Of a stretch of 11,582 nucleotides of DNA, positions 1 through 7,214 are shown one piece after another (position 1 is the stretch's first letter; each line of letters begins with the position of its first letter). The notes below the pieces were generated by a model. It was not told the origin of the DNA and made no database searches. It worked only from the letters and a program-made list of their open reading frames with translations. This DNA is from an uncultured Bacilli bacterium (lineage in GTDB: Bacteria > Bacillota_I > Bacilli_A > RF39 > UBA660). The stretch lies in assembly GCA_934148875.1 (NCBI GenBank), contig CAKPDJ010000041.1, positions 1 to 11,582 of the forward strand, given 5' to 3'. Made by a program: the position numbers and the translations under genes.

Positions 1-93
1 CTTATGGATAGTGATAGTGGTAGAGTTTTATATGAAAAAGATAAAGATAATCCTAGGCTTATTGCATCTATTACTAATATTATGACTATATAA
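1..93 (+). pseudogene. Remnant of D-alanyl-D-alanine carboxypeptidase (peptidase S11), cut by window edge and stop
   Basis: Reading from base 1 gives LMDSDSGRVLYEKD..., then IASITNIMTI and a TAA at 91-93. This matches the conserved N-terminal stretch of S11 penicillin-binding D,D-carboxypeptidases (DacA/DacF type), where DxxSGxVLYE is followed about 15 residues later by the active-site SxxK. Here the tetrad reads S-I-T-N (codon AAT), so the catalytic lysine is gone, and the frame stops six residues after the serine. S11 enzymes normally continue for more than 250 residues. I see no convincing continuation in the other two frames up to base 200. The 5' part lies outside the window, so whether this is the tail of a decayed gene or an inserted fragment cannot be told. 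Assignment rests on about 30 residues. Confidence 0.55.
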
Positions 94-202
94 GTATTAA
101 TGTTGAAATCGTTAGAAATAAAGAGGATAAGTTTATAAAAGAAAGTATAATGTCTTATTATTGTGTCATTCATATAATAAATCCATTTAAATATTCAATT
201 TA

Positions 203-231
203 AAAAAAGCATGGACAAGCCATGTTTTTTT
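203..231 (+). terminator. Rho-independent terminator
   Basis: A stem CATGG (210-214) / CCATG (220-224) with the 5-nt loop ACAAG is extended outward by an A-run (203-208) that pairs with a T-run (226-231). The A and T runs on either side make it usable in both directions. It follows the carboxypeptidase remnant. Confidence 0.8.
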
Positions 232-275
232 GTAAATAAAAAACAACCTGAAGTATTTAAGGGTGTTCTACATCA

Positions 276-375
276 TCAGTTGATACTGCTTTATTTACTA
301 CTAAATGATTACTACTAAATAAATACTACATAATACTACATTTTACTGCAAGGTACTACATACTTTTTCAACTGA
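276..375. repeat. 10-bp-phased TACTACA repeats between 8-bp inverted arms
   Basis: TCAGTTGA at 276-283 is the exact reverse complement of TCAACTGA at 368-375. Between the arms, TTACTACTAAAT occurs at 295-306 and again at 309-320. Four 10-bp units then follow: 321-330, 331-340 and 351-360 end in TACTACA, and 341-350 ends in TACTGCA. No open reading frame explains this. It could be a protein-binding array, a small miniature element or a degenerate mobile-element end. The rest of the 94-532 gap holds only the terminator, the promoter of the next gene and featureless AT-rich DNA. Confidence 0.55.
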
Positions 376-478
376 CAATTAAATAGTATCATATAAAAAA
401 TGAAAATCAATAGTTTCTAAAAAAACTAGAAGTATTTGGAGATATTTTTTTAGAAATATGTTAAAACAAAGAAATGTA

Positions 479-487
479 TGTTACAAT
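479..487 (+). promoter_or_regulatory. Extended -10 promoter for the O-antigen ligase-like gene
   Basis: TGTTACAAT has the TGn extension followed by TACAAT (482-487). No good -35 is seen at the expected distance, which an extended -10 can tolerate. The start codon lies 46 bp beyond it. Confidence 0.45.
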
Positions 488-532
488 ATCATTTAAGAGA
501 ATAACCTTATCTCGGAATAAAAAGGAGTATGT

Positions 533-2056
533 ATGAAAGAGTTAGTAAAAAAAGAGTCTATAATTTTGGATTTGATATCAGAGATTTATATTACTATTAT
601 GATAATTCTTTTTCCATTGTTAGTAGATGAAACAGGATTTTTCCACATTTTAGAATGTAAGTGGCATTCTTATTTGGTTATAGGTAGTGTCTATTTGATT
701 TCAATAATTGGAGTATTATTGTATTTTGGTATTTTAAAAAAAGTTAATTATTTAAAAAAAATTAAATTTTCTGCTGTTCAGTGGTTAGCTATTGCTTTTT
801 TAGGAATAAATATAGTTTCTTGTTTTTGTTCACCATTCTTTAAAGAATATAACCTGTTTGTAGGAGTAGGACGAGGAGAAGGGCTAATAATGATGTCTTT
901 ATATTCATTAACATTTTTAGCCGTATCTTTATTTGCAAAATTTAAAAAAAGGTATATATTATGTTTTTCTATAAGTTCAGTATTAATAAATTTTATTGCC
1001 ATTTTGCAGTATGTTGGATTTAATCCTTTTAATATGTATCAAAATGGTATAGGTACTCATAATGTTAGTTTTATGGCAACTATAGGAAACATTAGTTTTA
1101 TTTCTGCAATGTATTGTATTTTATTATCAATTTCATTTTCAGCATTTGTATTTTTAGATGATGAGAAAAAGATTAATAAAATTATTCATTTCTTATCAGT
1201 GTTGATGGGAGCATTTATTTTTGGCATTATAAATGTCCAAAGTGGAAAAGTGGCATTTTTTGCTACTCTCGTTTTGATTATTCCATTTATAATTACTAAT
1301 AGTAAAAGATTGTCTAGACTATTATTAATGGTAGTAGCAATTTTATCTGCTTATTGTATAAATGTCATTATTAATCCAGAATATCACTATGATCTCCAAT
1401 CTCTTGATTTCTATTTTCAATTTAATTATATAGTTGTCTTGTTCATAATTGTTATCGGTTTGTTAATTTGGTTATCCTATGTGTTAAAGAAAGTAAAATA
1501 TGATATTACTGATAATAAAAAGATTATTAAATATTTTTATTTAGGGATAGGAATATGTGCAATATTAGGAATTGTAGTATTATATTTGTATGATTTTAAG
1601 AGTGGAATGTTATATGAAATGCATGAATTGCTACATGGCAATTTTGATGATGATTTTGGTACTTACCGAATATTTTTATGGAAAAGAACCCTTAGTATAT
1701 TTCCTGAATATCCAATTCTTGGTTCAGGTCCTGATTCTTTTGCAATAAGATTTATGGCTAAATATACACAAGATGTCGCCGCAATAGGACCATTAACAAT
1801 TAATGATACTGCTGCTAATGTTTATTTAACAATGTTAATCAACATTGGAGTAGTGGGATTAGGAACATATATGGCATTTATAATCACTCAATTAAAAAAA
1901 GGTATAAAAAATATTAATGAGTATTCTGCAATTTTATTAATTTCTATAATTTGTTATTTATTTCAAGACTTTTTTAATTTATCTGTTGTAATAGTTACTC
2001 CAATGTTTTGGTTGTTAATGACATTACATTATAGAAGTATTTGTTCTAAAACATGA
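533..2056 (+). CDS. O-antigen ligase / Wzy-type polymerase-like membrane protein
   Basis: A 507-residue polytopic membrane protein with about ten or more hydrophobic segments. Its start is fixed by AAAGGAG at 521-527. Features of the O-antigen ligase / Wzy_C family are visible: GRGEG near residue 113, GNISF near 185 (where relatives usually have GNPNF), a short loop with SGK near 237, and the large outer loop carrying GTYRIFLWKRTL (376-387, conserved Arg 379) and ILGSGPDSF (395-403). Relatives join or polymerise lipid-linked glycans on the outer face of the membrane, so export or linkage of a cell-surface polysaccharide is likely. No glycosyltransferase genes lie nearby, so the substrate is unknown. 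A bicarbonate-transporter-like or teichuronic-acid-type member of the same fold is the main alternative. The next gene is 62 bp away with its own promoter. Confidence 0.75.
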   Translation: MKELVKKESIILDLISEIYITIMIILFPLLVDETGFFHILECKWHSYLVIGSVYLISIIGVLLYFGILKKVNYLKKIKFSAVQWLAIAFLGINIVSCFCSPFFKEYNLFVGVGRGEGLIMMSLYSLTFLAVSLFAKFKKRYILCFSISSVLINFIAILQYVGFNPFNMYQNGIGTHNVSFMATIGNISFISAMYCILLSISFSAFVFLDDEKKINKIIHFLSVLMGAFIFGIINVQSGKVAFFATLVLIIPFIITNSKRLSRLLLMVVAILSAYCINVIINPEYHYDLQSLDFYFQFNYIVVLFIIVIGLLIWLSYVLKKVKYDITDNKKIIKYFYLGIGICAILGIVVLYLYDFKSGMLYEMHELLHGNFDDDFGTYRIFLWKRTLSIFPEYPILGSGPDSFAIRFMAKYTQDVAAIGPLTINDTAANVYLTMLINIGVVGLGTYMAFIITQLKKGIKNINEYSAILLISIICYLFQDFFNLSVVIVTPMFWLLMTLHYRSICSKT

Positions 2057-2065
2057 TTGAATATA

Positions 2066-2094
2066 TTGCAAAAAATGTCAAATTAAAGTATAAT
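2066..2094 (+). promoter_or_regulatory. Sigma-A-type promoter of the surface protein gene
   Basis: TTGCAA (2066-2071) and TATAAT (2089-2094) are separated by exactly 17 bp. The leader is about 18 nt and contains AAAGGAAGG (2104-2112), placed correctly for the ATG at 2119. The gene can therefore be expressed apart from the upstream membrane protein. Confidence 0.75.
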
Positions 2095-2118
2095 TGAGAT
2101 AATAAAGGAAGGTGTAGT

Positions 2119-3837
2119 ATGAAAAAGTCCAAAAAAATAAATTCTAATATTTTTAGAAATAATGCATTAAAGTTTATTTTGGGTGGTATTGTTATATTTA
2201 TTTTTGGTATATTCGTAGGTTATCAATTAGATAATAATTCAATAACATCAATACAAGGTTTTTTATTTAATGCAGTAGGAGATGCAACGGATTCTAATGC
2301 AACTGATTCTAATGCAACTGATTCTAATGCAACAGATTCTAATGCAACTGATTCTAATGCAACAGATTCTAATGCAACAAGTGGAAATGCACAAGCTACA
2401 GATAATATTTTGTATTTACAAACTTTTGAGTTAGGAGCATCTAGCGCAAAAGCAGGGGATAAAGTTAATGTAACACTTGGAACAAGTGGTGCATGTAATA
2501 GTGGAGCTTCAATAGTATTTAAAAATAATGATAATGGTATTACTTTTACAGTATCGGTAAGTTCCATAGCAAATAATCCATATATTACTATTCCAAGTAA
2601 TGTATCTTCAGGAACATACAATGTAACTGAAATTATGTTAGTCGGTACAAATAGTGATAATTCTACATTTAGTAGGAGATGGAGTGCAGTAGATCAAAAT
2701 GCGGATTATTTTGTTGATTTCATAAATAAATCAATCGCAATTACTGCAAAAGAAACAACAAATACAAGTGGTAGTAATACTCAAACAAAATTAGCATTAA
2801 ATAGTCTATCTTTAAAAAGCACAGAAACAAATGTCAGTGAAAAAGTATATATAGATTATAAAACAAGTACTTCTATCTCTAGTATGAAATTAACATTTAA
2901 TAGTGATAGTGGAGAAACAATGGTTGTATATGTTAAATCACTAACAAGCAACCCATATTTTGAAATTCCATCTACTACTATTATAGGAAATTATAGTTTG
3001 GTATCAGCAACAATCAGTTCCGATTCATCAACTATTATTTATTCTAAAGATGGCAGCATATCAGGATCAGAAAAATTTGATTTTAATTCAGGTATTGTTG
3101 TAAATGATGTTAAGCAACAGGATACTTTTGTTTATAATAATGAGGATTTAACAAATGAAATAATTACTGAATTATATAATGCAAAAAATACAGCAACAAT
3201 AAATGTAAGTGCAGATACAAAGCCAATAATTAGTGAAGAATTATTCAATGTTATCAAAGGAACTAATAAGAAATTAATTATTACATATAATGATAATCAA
3301 TTAATTTTTGACGGTAATGACATTTCATCTTCTAAATCAATAGATGTATCAATTTCTGCTAATGTTATTCAAGCAGATACAAGTATTGGTAAATTAGTTA
3401 GTGATGGTATTGTATTAGATTTTGCTTCAAATGGAAATTTGCCGGGAGATGCAACTGTTAGGATTAAGATAACTGAAGAAATGAAATCCAAATTAGGTAC
3501 AGGAAAAGTATATGTTTACTATTATAATGTTCAATGTGATGATTTCACTGAAATTGCAACAGAAATAAAACCAACAGATGATGGATATTATGAATTTACT
3601 ATTAATCATAATTCTGAATATATTTTAGTAAATGAAAAACTAGATGACAGCTTATTATCTAATGGAAATGATAATGTAGTTAATTTCCAAAAGAGTGATA
3701 AAGTAAATTTATTATTAATAGGATTAGGTGTTATTCTTATAGTAGTTGTAATAGTTATTATTATAATTGTAAAAAAGAAAAATAAAAAGAATAATTCAGA
3801 AATTGTAAATGATACAAAAAACAATAATTTTAATTAA
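2119..3837 (+). CDS. Membrane-anchored surface protein with pentapeptide repeats and two homologous beta domains
   Basis: A 572-residue protein anchored at both ends. A basic N-terminus precedes a hydrophobic segment (about 18-37). A low-complexity linker of six ATDSN-type pentapeptides (55-84) follows. Two related Ser/Thr/Asn-rich beta domains come next (about 98-209 and 225-328), each containing SNNPY- or SNPY-like text followed by IPS and a GxY turn. A further extracellular region (330-525) leads to a C-terminal helix (530-551) with a KKKNKK stop-transfer and a 21-residue polar tail. There is no LPXTG motif, so membrane rather than sortase anchoring is expected. Two membrane spans place the bulk outside the cell. 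I recognise no enzymatic domain; adhesion, cell-envelope scaffolding or sensing are only guesses. Expression is from its own promoter, and a strong hairpin terminator starts 4 bp after the stop. Confidence 0.75.
   Translation: MKKSKKINSNIFRNNALKFILGGIVIFIFGIFVGYQLDNNSITSIQGFLFNAVGDATDSNATDSNATDSNATDSNATDSNATDSNATSGNAQATDNILYLQTFELGASSAKAGDKVNVTLGTSGACNSGASIVFKNNDNGITFTVSVSSIANNPYITIPSNVSSGTYNVTEIMLVGTNSDNSTFSRRWSAVDQNADYFVDFINKSIAITAKETTNTSGSNTQTKLALNSLSLKSTETNVSEKVYIDYKTSTSISSMKLTFNSDSGETMVVYVKSLTSNPYFEIPSTTIIGNYSLVSATISSDSSTIIYSKDGSISGSEKFDFNSGIVVNDVKQQDTFVYNNEDLTNEIITELYNAKNTATINVSADTKPIISEELFNVIKGTNKKLIITYNDNQLIFDGNDISSSKSIDVSISANVIQADTSIGKLVSDGIVLDFASNGNLPGDATVRIKITEEMKSKLGTGKVYVYYYNVQCDDFTEIATEIKPTDDGYYEFTINHNSEYILVNEKLDDSLLSNGNDNVVNFQKSDKVNLLLIGLGVILIVVVIVIIIIVKKKNKKNNSEIVNDTKNNNFN
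2281..2370 (+). repeat. 15-bp coding tandem repeat (6 units)
   Basis: Six consecutive 15-bp units of the form AATGCAACNGATTCT encode (N/D)ATDS. Units differ almost only at the third position of the Thr codon (ACG, ACT, ACA) and the first base. Because the unit is a multiple of three, copy-number change would alter linker length without breaking the frame. Confidence 0.95.
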
Positions 3838-3840
3838 TAA

Positions 3841-3871
3841 AAAAGGAATTGCACAAGTTGTAATTCCTTTT
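3841..3871. terminator. Bidirectional terminator between convergent genes
   Basis: AAAAGGAATT (3841-3850) pairs perfectly with AATTCCTTTT (3862-3871). The stem continues inward by G-T, C-G and A-T to leave a 5-nt loop. An A-run on the left and a T-run on the right serve both the surface protein gene (+) and the phosphopantetheinyl transferase gene (-), which ends at 3895. Confidence 0.9.
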
Positions 3872-3894
3872 AAAACAAGATAATATACAAATAT

Positions 3895-4503
3895 TTAACC
3901 ATTTCTCTTTTCACAAATAGCAATTATATAATCATTAATATCATATATTAATTGACAACTAATATTTTTGTCGGAACACCTTATTAAATTTTCAGATATT
4001 TTGAATTCTACTTTTTTAATATAATTAAGATTAGTTCCTAAACATTTAAAATAAGATTCTTTAAGAGTAAATATTTCAAAACATTTTTTGAAATATGAAT
4101 CTTGTTTTTTTATATATTCTATTTCATTAACAGTAGCAAATTGCTTTATTACATTAGGATTAATAGTTCTTATTTTTTCAATATCAATACCAATTTCATT
4201 GTTTGAGATAGCACATACAACATAATCGTTTGAATGGCTTATATTAAAATAAATGTTTTTATTTTCAATATAAGGTTTCCCATTTTTATTTTTATATATT
4301 TGAATAGAATTATAATCAATCTTTAATTCTTTTAAAAGTTCAATAAATAGTAATTCACCTAATATACTTCTTTTTTTGTCGTTTTCATTAAGTATTTTTA
4401 AAATTTTATTATGTTTTTCTTCTTTGATAATACTTAAAAAATAACTATAATCTTCTTGAGAGTAATTATTGATATTATCATAAATTAATTTCAAATCAAT
4501 CAT
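3895..4503 (-). CDS. 4'-phosphopantetheinyl transferase, Sfp/HetI type
   Basis: A 202-residue cytosolic enzyme that moves the phosphopantetheine arm of CoA to a serine of a carrier protein. The family motifs are in order: GKPYI (75-79), NISHS (87-91), IGIDIE (104-109, with the Mg-binding D107 and E109) and FTLKESYFK (145-153, with K148-E149-S150). Length is close to the 200-230 usual for compact Sfp enzymes. The start is fixed by an in-frame TGA three codons upstream. The only Shine-Dalgarno-like bases (GAAAGAAG) abut the ATG. Its divergent neighbours include a DltC-like carrier with a D-S-F attachment site, the obvious substrate; fatty-acid ACP or other carriers elsewhere in the genome are alternatives. 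Function as a transferase is confident; the partner is inferred from context. Confidence 0.92.
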   Translation of the reverse strand: MIDLKLIYDNINNYSQEDYSYFLSIIKEEKHNKILKILNENDKKRSILGELLFIELLKELKIDYNSIQIYKNKNGKPYIENKNIYFNISHSNDYVVCAISNNEIGIDIEKIRTINPNVIKQFATVNEIEYIKKQDSYFKKCFEIFTLKESYFKCLGTNLNYIKKVEFKISENLIRCSDKNISCQLIYDINDYIIAICEKRNG

Positions 4504-4522
4504 CTTCTTTCAATTTAATATA

Positions 4523-4551
4523 ATTATACTTTAAAAATAAATTATTAACAA
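4523..4551 (-). promoter_or_regulatory. Promoter of the phosphopantetheinyl transferase gene
   Basis: On the minus strand, TTGTTA (4551-4546) and TATAAT (4528-4523) are 17 bp apart. The -10 lies only 19 bp before the start codon, so the leader would be about 13 nt, unusually short and consistent with the cramped ribosome binding site. Confidence 0.6.
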
Positions 4552-4613
4552 CATTCTATATAAAAAGTCGCTAAATACTTCTATAAAAATGGATATAAAG
4601 TATAGCATTATAG

Positions 4614-4645
4614 TTTACTTTTGTGATATACTTATTTTAAGTAAA
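4614..4645 (+). promoter_or_regulatory. Extended -10 promoter inside a 7-bp dyad, upstream of the VanW operon
   Basis: TGATATACT (4624-4632) is an extended -10 element. It is flanked symmetrically by TTTACTT (4614-4620) and its exact reverse complement AAGTAAA (4639-4645), centred on the -10. The arrangement would suit an operator for a dimeric repressor. GGAG at 4651-4654 is the ribosome binding site of the following gene. Confidence 0.45.
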
Positions 4646-4666
4646 AGATAGGAGTAAGTAGTAATA

Positions 4667-5536
4667 ATGGGAAGAAAGTTATTTTGTGATATAAGTCCTA
4701 CTTGTTATAAAATTTCAGTGAGAAAAGAAATTATGGTAAGATATTTAAAGGATTTATTTAGCAGGGAAAGAATTGCTAAAAGAAGAGATTTGAATAACAT
4801 ATTGTCGAATATAGTAAAATCTCATAGTTCTATTTTAATTAGAAAATTGCATGGTGTAGATTTAAAGTTACAAGAAAACAAAGTTACTAATATAATGTTA
4901 GCTTGTAATAAAGTAAATGGAATAATTATTAATCCGGGAGAAACTTTTTCATATTGGAAAACTGTTGGAAAAGCCAAACAAAAAGATGGATATAAAAAAG
5001 GGTTAGTGATAGGAAGAAATGGGTTTACTTCCGGATATGGCGGAGGTTTATGTCAAATGGCAAATATGATCCATTGGCTAGTTTTGAATAGTCCATTAGA
5101 TGTTACAGAATTACATCACCATTCTGATGCCTTATTTCCTGATGAAAGAAGAAGAGTCCCTTTTGGAACGGGTACATCAGTGTGCTACAATAATGTAGAT
5201 TACAGATTTAAAAATAATACTGACCAAAAAGTACAAATTTTAGTATGGGTAGAAGATGGAGAATTATGTGGAGAATTAAGAAGTGAAAGAGAATATCCTT
5301 GTCGTTATAAATTAGTAGAAGAAAACCACCACTTTAAAAAAGAAGGAGAGTCTTATTATCGTATATCACAGGTTTATAGAATTGTCATAGATAGATTAAC
5401 GAACGAAGAATTATATAAAGAATTAATTTTAGATAATCACTCATTAGTAATGTACGATTACAATTTAATCCCAAAAGATGAAATATGGGAGGATGACAAA
5501 AATGCTAGAAAGAATAATAAAAAAGAATCAGAATAA
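4667..5536 (+). CDS. vanW: VanW family protein
   Basis: A 289-residue protein with the whole VanW signature: PGETFSYW (90-97), the GYGGGLCQ block (123-130), HHHSDALFPDERRRVPFGTG (150-169) and a C-terminal beta-rich part. No signal peptide or membrane helix is visible, so it is predicted to be cytoplasmic or peripheral. Family members occur in VanB-type glycopeptide resistance clusters and widely outside them; their biochemical role is not established. No vanH, vanB, vanX or vanRS genes are present, so this is not a resistance cassette. The ATG at 4667 is chosen because the MGRKLFC...SP..YK..V start agrees with my memory of clostridial homologues, with GGAG 12 nt upstream. Its last 35 bp overlap the next gene, implying translational coupling to an amino-acid-activating enzyme. 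The gene name denotes family only. Confidence 0.88.
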   Translation: MGRKLFCDISPTCYKISVRKEIMVRYLKDLFSRERIAKRRDLNNILSNIVKSHSSILIRKLHGVDLKLQENKVTNIMLACNKVNGIIINPGETFSYWKTVGKAKQKDGYKKGLVIGRNGFTSGYGGGLCQMANMIHWLVLNSPLDVTELHHHSDALFPDERRRVPFGTGTSVCYNNVDYRFKNNTDQKVQILVWVEDGELCGELRSEREYPCRYKLVEENHHFKKEGESYYRISQVYRIVIDRLTNEELYKELILDNHSLVMYDYNLIPKDEIWEDDKNARKNNKKESE

Positions 5537-6902
5537 AATAGCATATAAAATTAATGATTTAGAATTAAGTTATGCAGATTTAATTGATAAATCAAAAAAA
5601 TATGGAGATTTGTTAAAAAAACAGGGTGAAAGTCCTATAATTATTTATGGACATAAGAATATAGATATGTTTGTATCTATTTTTGCTTGTTTACATTCTG
5701 GTAGGGCATATATACCAATAGATTTATGTACACCTATGGAAAGAATAAAAAAAATAATAAATTGTACTAATAGTAATTTAATAATAACAAATGAAAATCT
5801 TGATATTTCTAATATAGAACACGCAACTTTAAATGATTTAGAAAAATACAAAGATTATCCTGATAATAAAATTGATAATAACATAGCATATATTATATTT
5901 ACATCAGGTAGTACAGGAGATCCTAAAGGAGTTCCTATAACTTATAATAATTTATTAAATTTTATTAAATGGATAAATACTATAAAACCACTAAATGAAT
6001 ATGATAATGTTAATGTTTTAAATCAAGCAAGTTTTAGTTTTGATTTAAGTGTAGCAGATATATATTATTCTGTTTCAAATGGACATACTTTAATTGCATT
6101 AGATAAAGATAGTCAAGAAAATTACAATGATATTTTTAATAAAATATATGATAATAAAATTGATGTACTTGTTGTTACTCCAACTTTTATAAAATTATGT
6201 ATGGTAAATAAAGAATTCAATGCAATTAACTATCCTACAATAAAATGTATTTATTTTTGTGGAGAGCAATTAGAAATAAGTATGGTAAAAAGTTTGTATG
6301 AACGATTCCCTAAAATTAATATTATTAATGCTTATGGACCTACAGAAGCTACTTCTGCAGTATCTGCAATTAATATAACACCTGATATGTTAAATGATGA
6401 TATATTGCCATGTGGTAGTGCAAATATGTTTGCAACAGAAATTATTATTGAAAATGGAGAAATAATTCTAAAAGGTAATAGTGTATGTGGTGGTTATTTG
6501 AGTAATTATACAGGTGGATTTTATAAAGAAGATGATATTAACTGTTTTAAAACAGGTGATATTGGTTTTATAAAAGATGATAAACTATATTGCAAAGGTA
6601 GAAAAGATTCCCAAATAAAGTATAAAGGTTATAGAATAGAATTAAACGATATAGAAAATAATTTATATAAAATTAAAGGTGTAAAACAATGTGCGGTAGT
6701 TGCAAAATATCAAAATGAATATATTGTAAAGATGATTAAGGCTTATGTTGTCCTAGAAGATGGTTATAATGTAGAGTATGTAAAAGAAAACTTAAAGAGA
6801 TTTGTTCCATTATATATGATGCCAAAAATAATAGTAGAGATGAATTTTTTGCCAATTAATTGTAATGGAAAAATAGACAGAAAGCAGTTGAAAGAATTAT
6901 GA
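5502..6902 (+). CDS. dltA: DltA-like D-alanine-activating adenylation enzyme
   Basis: An ANL-superfamily adenylation protein of 466 residues. It would activate an amino acid with ATP and load it onto a carrier thiol. Motifs (numbered from the ATG at 5502): FTSGSTGDPKG (133-143), FSFDLSVADIY (178-188), TPTF (226-229), FCGE (252-255), YGPTEAT (278-284), KTGDIG (350-355), GRKDSQIKYKGYRIE (366-380) and the catalytic Lys of NGKIDRK (457). The text around the pocket follows DltA far more closely than typical peptide-synthetase domains, and the cysteine of FCGE matches the cysteine associated with D-alanine choice in DltA. D-alanine is therefore the likely substrate. GGGAGG at 5487-5492 fits the 5502 start better than the in-frame ATGs at 5478 or 5493. 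It overlaps vanW by 35 bp and the carrier gene by 4 bp. No DltB or DltD follows. Confidence 0.88.
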   Translation: MLERIIKKNQNKIAYKINDLELSYADLIDKSKKYGDLLKKQGESPIIIYGHKNIDMFVSIFACLHSGRAYIPIDLCTPMERIKKIINCTNSNLIITNENLDISNIEHATLNDLEKYKDYPDNKIDNNIAYIIFTSGSTGDPKGVPITYNNLLNFIKWINTIKPLNEYDNVNVLNQASFSFDLSVADIYYSVSNGHTLIALDKDSQENYNDIFNKIYDNKIDVLVVTPTFIKLCMVNKEFNAINYPTIKCIYFCGEQLEISMVKSLYERFPKINIINAYGPTEATSAVSAINITPDMLNDDILPCGSANMFATEIIIENGEIILKGNSVCGGYLSNYTGGFYKEDDINCFKTGDIGFIKDDKLYCKGRKDSQIKYKGYRIELNDIENNLYKIKGVKQCAVVAKYQNEYIVKMIKAYVVLEDGYNVEYVKENLKRFVPLYMMPKIIVEMNFLPINCNGKIDRKQLKEL

Positions 6903-7126
6903 TTAATATTCCAGATTTATTGTATGAAATATGTGAAGATAAAAATGTTTATAATCCAGATTTTGATTTGATAGAAAGTGAAGTGTTTGATTCATTTGCT
7001 TTTATTGAATTTTTTTCAAGGTTAGAAGATAATGGAATTATAATACAACCAACAAGAATAGATAGAAATTTGTTAAGGACACCAAGAACTATTGAACAAT
7101 TAGTAAAAGAACATATTGAGAAATAA
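6899..7126 (+). CDS. dltC: DltC-like D-alanyl carrier protein
   Basis: A 75-residue acyl/peptidyl-carrier protein, close to the 78 or so residues of DltC. The attachment site reads VFDSFAF with Ser32 as the phosphopantetheine acceptor, comparable with IxDSF in DltC, followed by a helix (FIEFFSRLE) and a TPRTIEQLV segment like the DltC TPxxIV end. Acyl-carrier proteins of fatty-acid synthesis have DSL instead, so DltC type is preferred. The ATG overlaps the upstream TGA (ATGA), the classical arrangement for coupled translation. The divergent phosphopantetheinyl transferase probably activates it and the DltA-like enzyme probably charges it. The next step, normally DltB/DltD transfer to teichoic acid, has no visible gene here. 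Confidence 0.85.
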   Translation: MINIPDLLYEICEDKNVYNPDFDLIESEVFDSFAFIEFFSRLEDNGIIIQPTRIDRNLLRTPRTIEQLVKEHIEK

Positions 7127-7214
7127 ATAAAATCTTCGGGCTATATGCTTCGTAGTGAATAATTACAAAAAAATATACCATTATATATGTATGTAGAAGT
7201 ATATGGTGATATTT

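Noticed and set aside
276..375. CRISPR array
   Set aside because: Units are 10-14 bp and contiguous, with no spacers and no cas genes.
2223..2621. Long minus-strand open frame inside the surface protein gene
   Set aside because: It is the reverse reading of the 15-bp tandem repeat, giving repeated ALESV; no ribosome binding site, and the plus-strand gene has a promoter, start site and domains.
4667..7126. Vancomycin-resistance operon because of VanW
   Set aside because: No D-Ala-D-Lac ligase, VanH, VanX, VanY or VanRS genes are present; VanW proteins are widespread outside resistance clusters.
5502..7126. Nonribosomal peptide synthetase fragment
   Set aside because: There is no condensation or thioesterase domain, and the adenylation and carrier sequences resemble DltA and DltC rather than modular synthetases.
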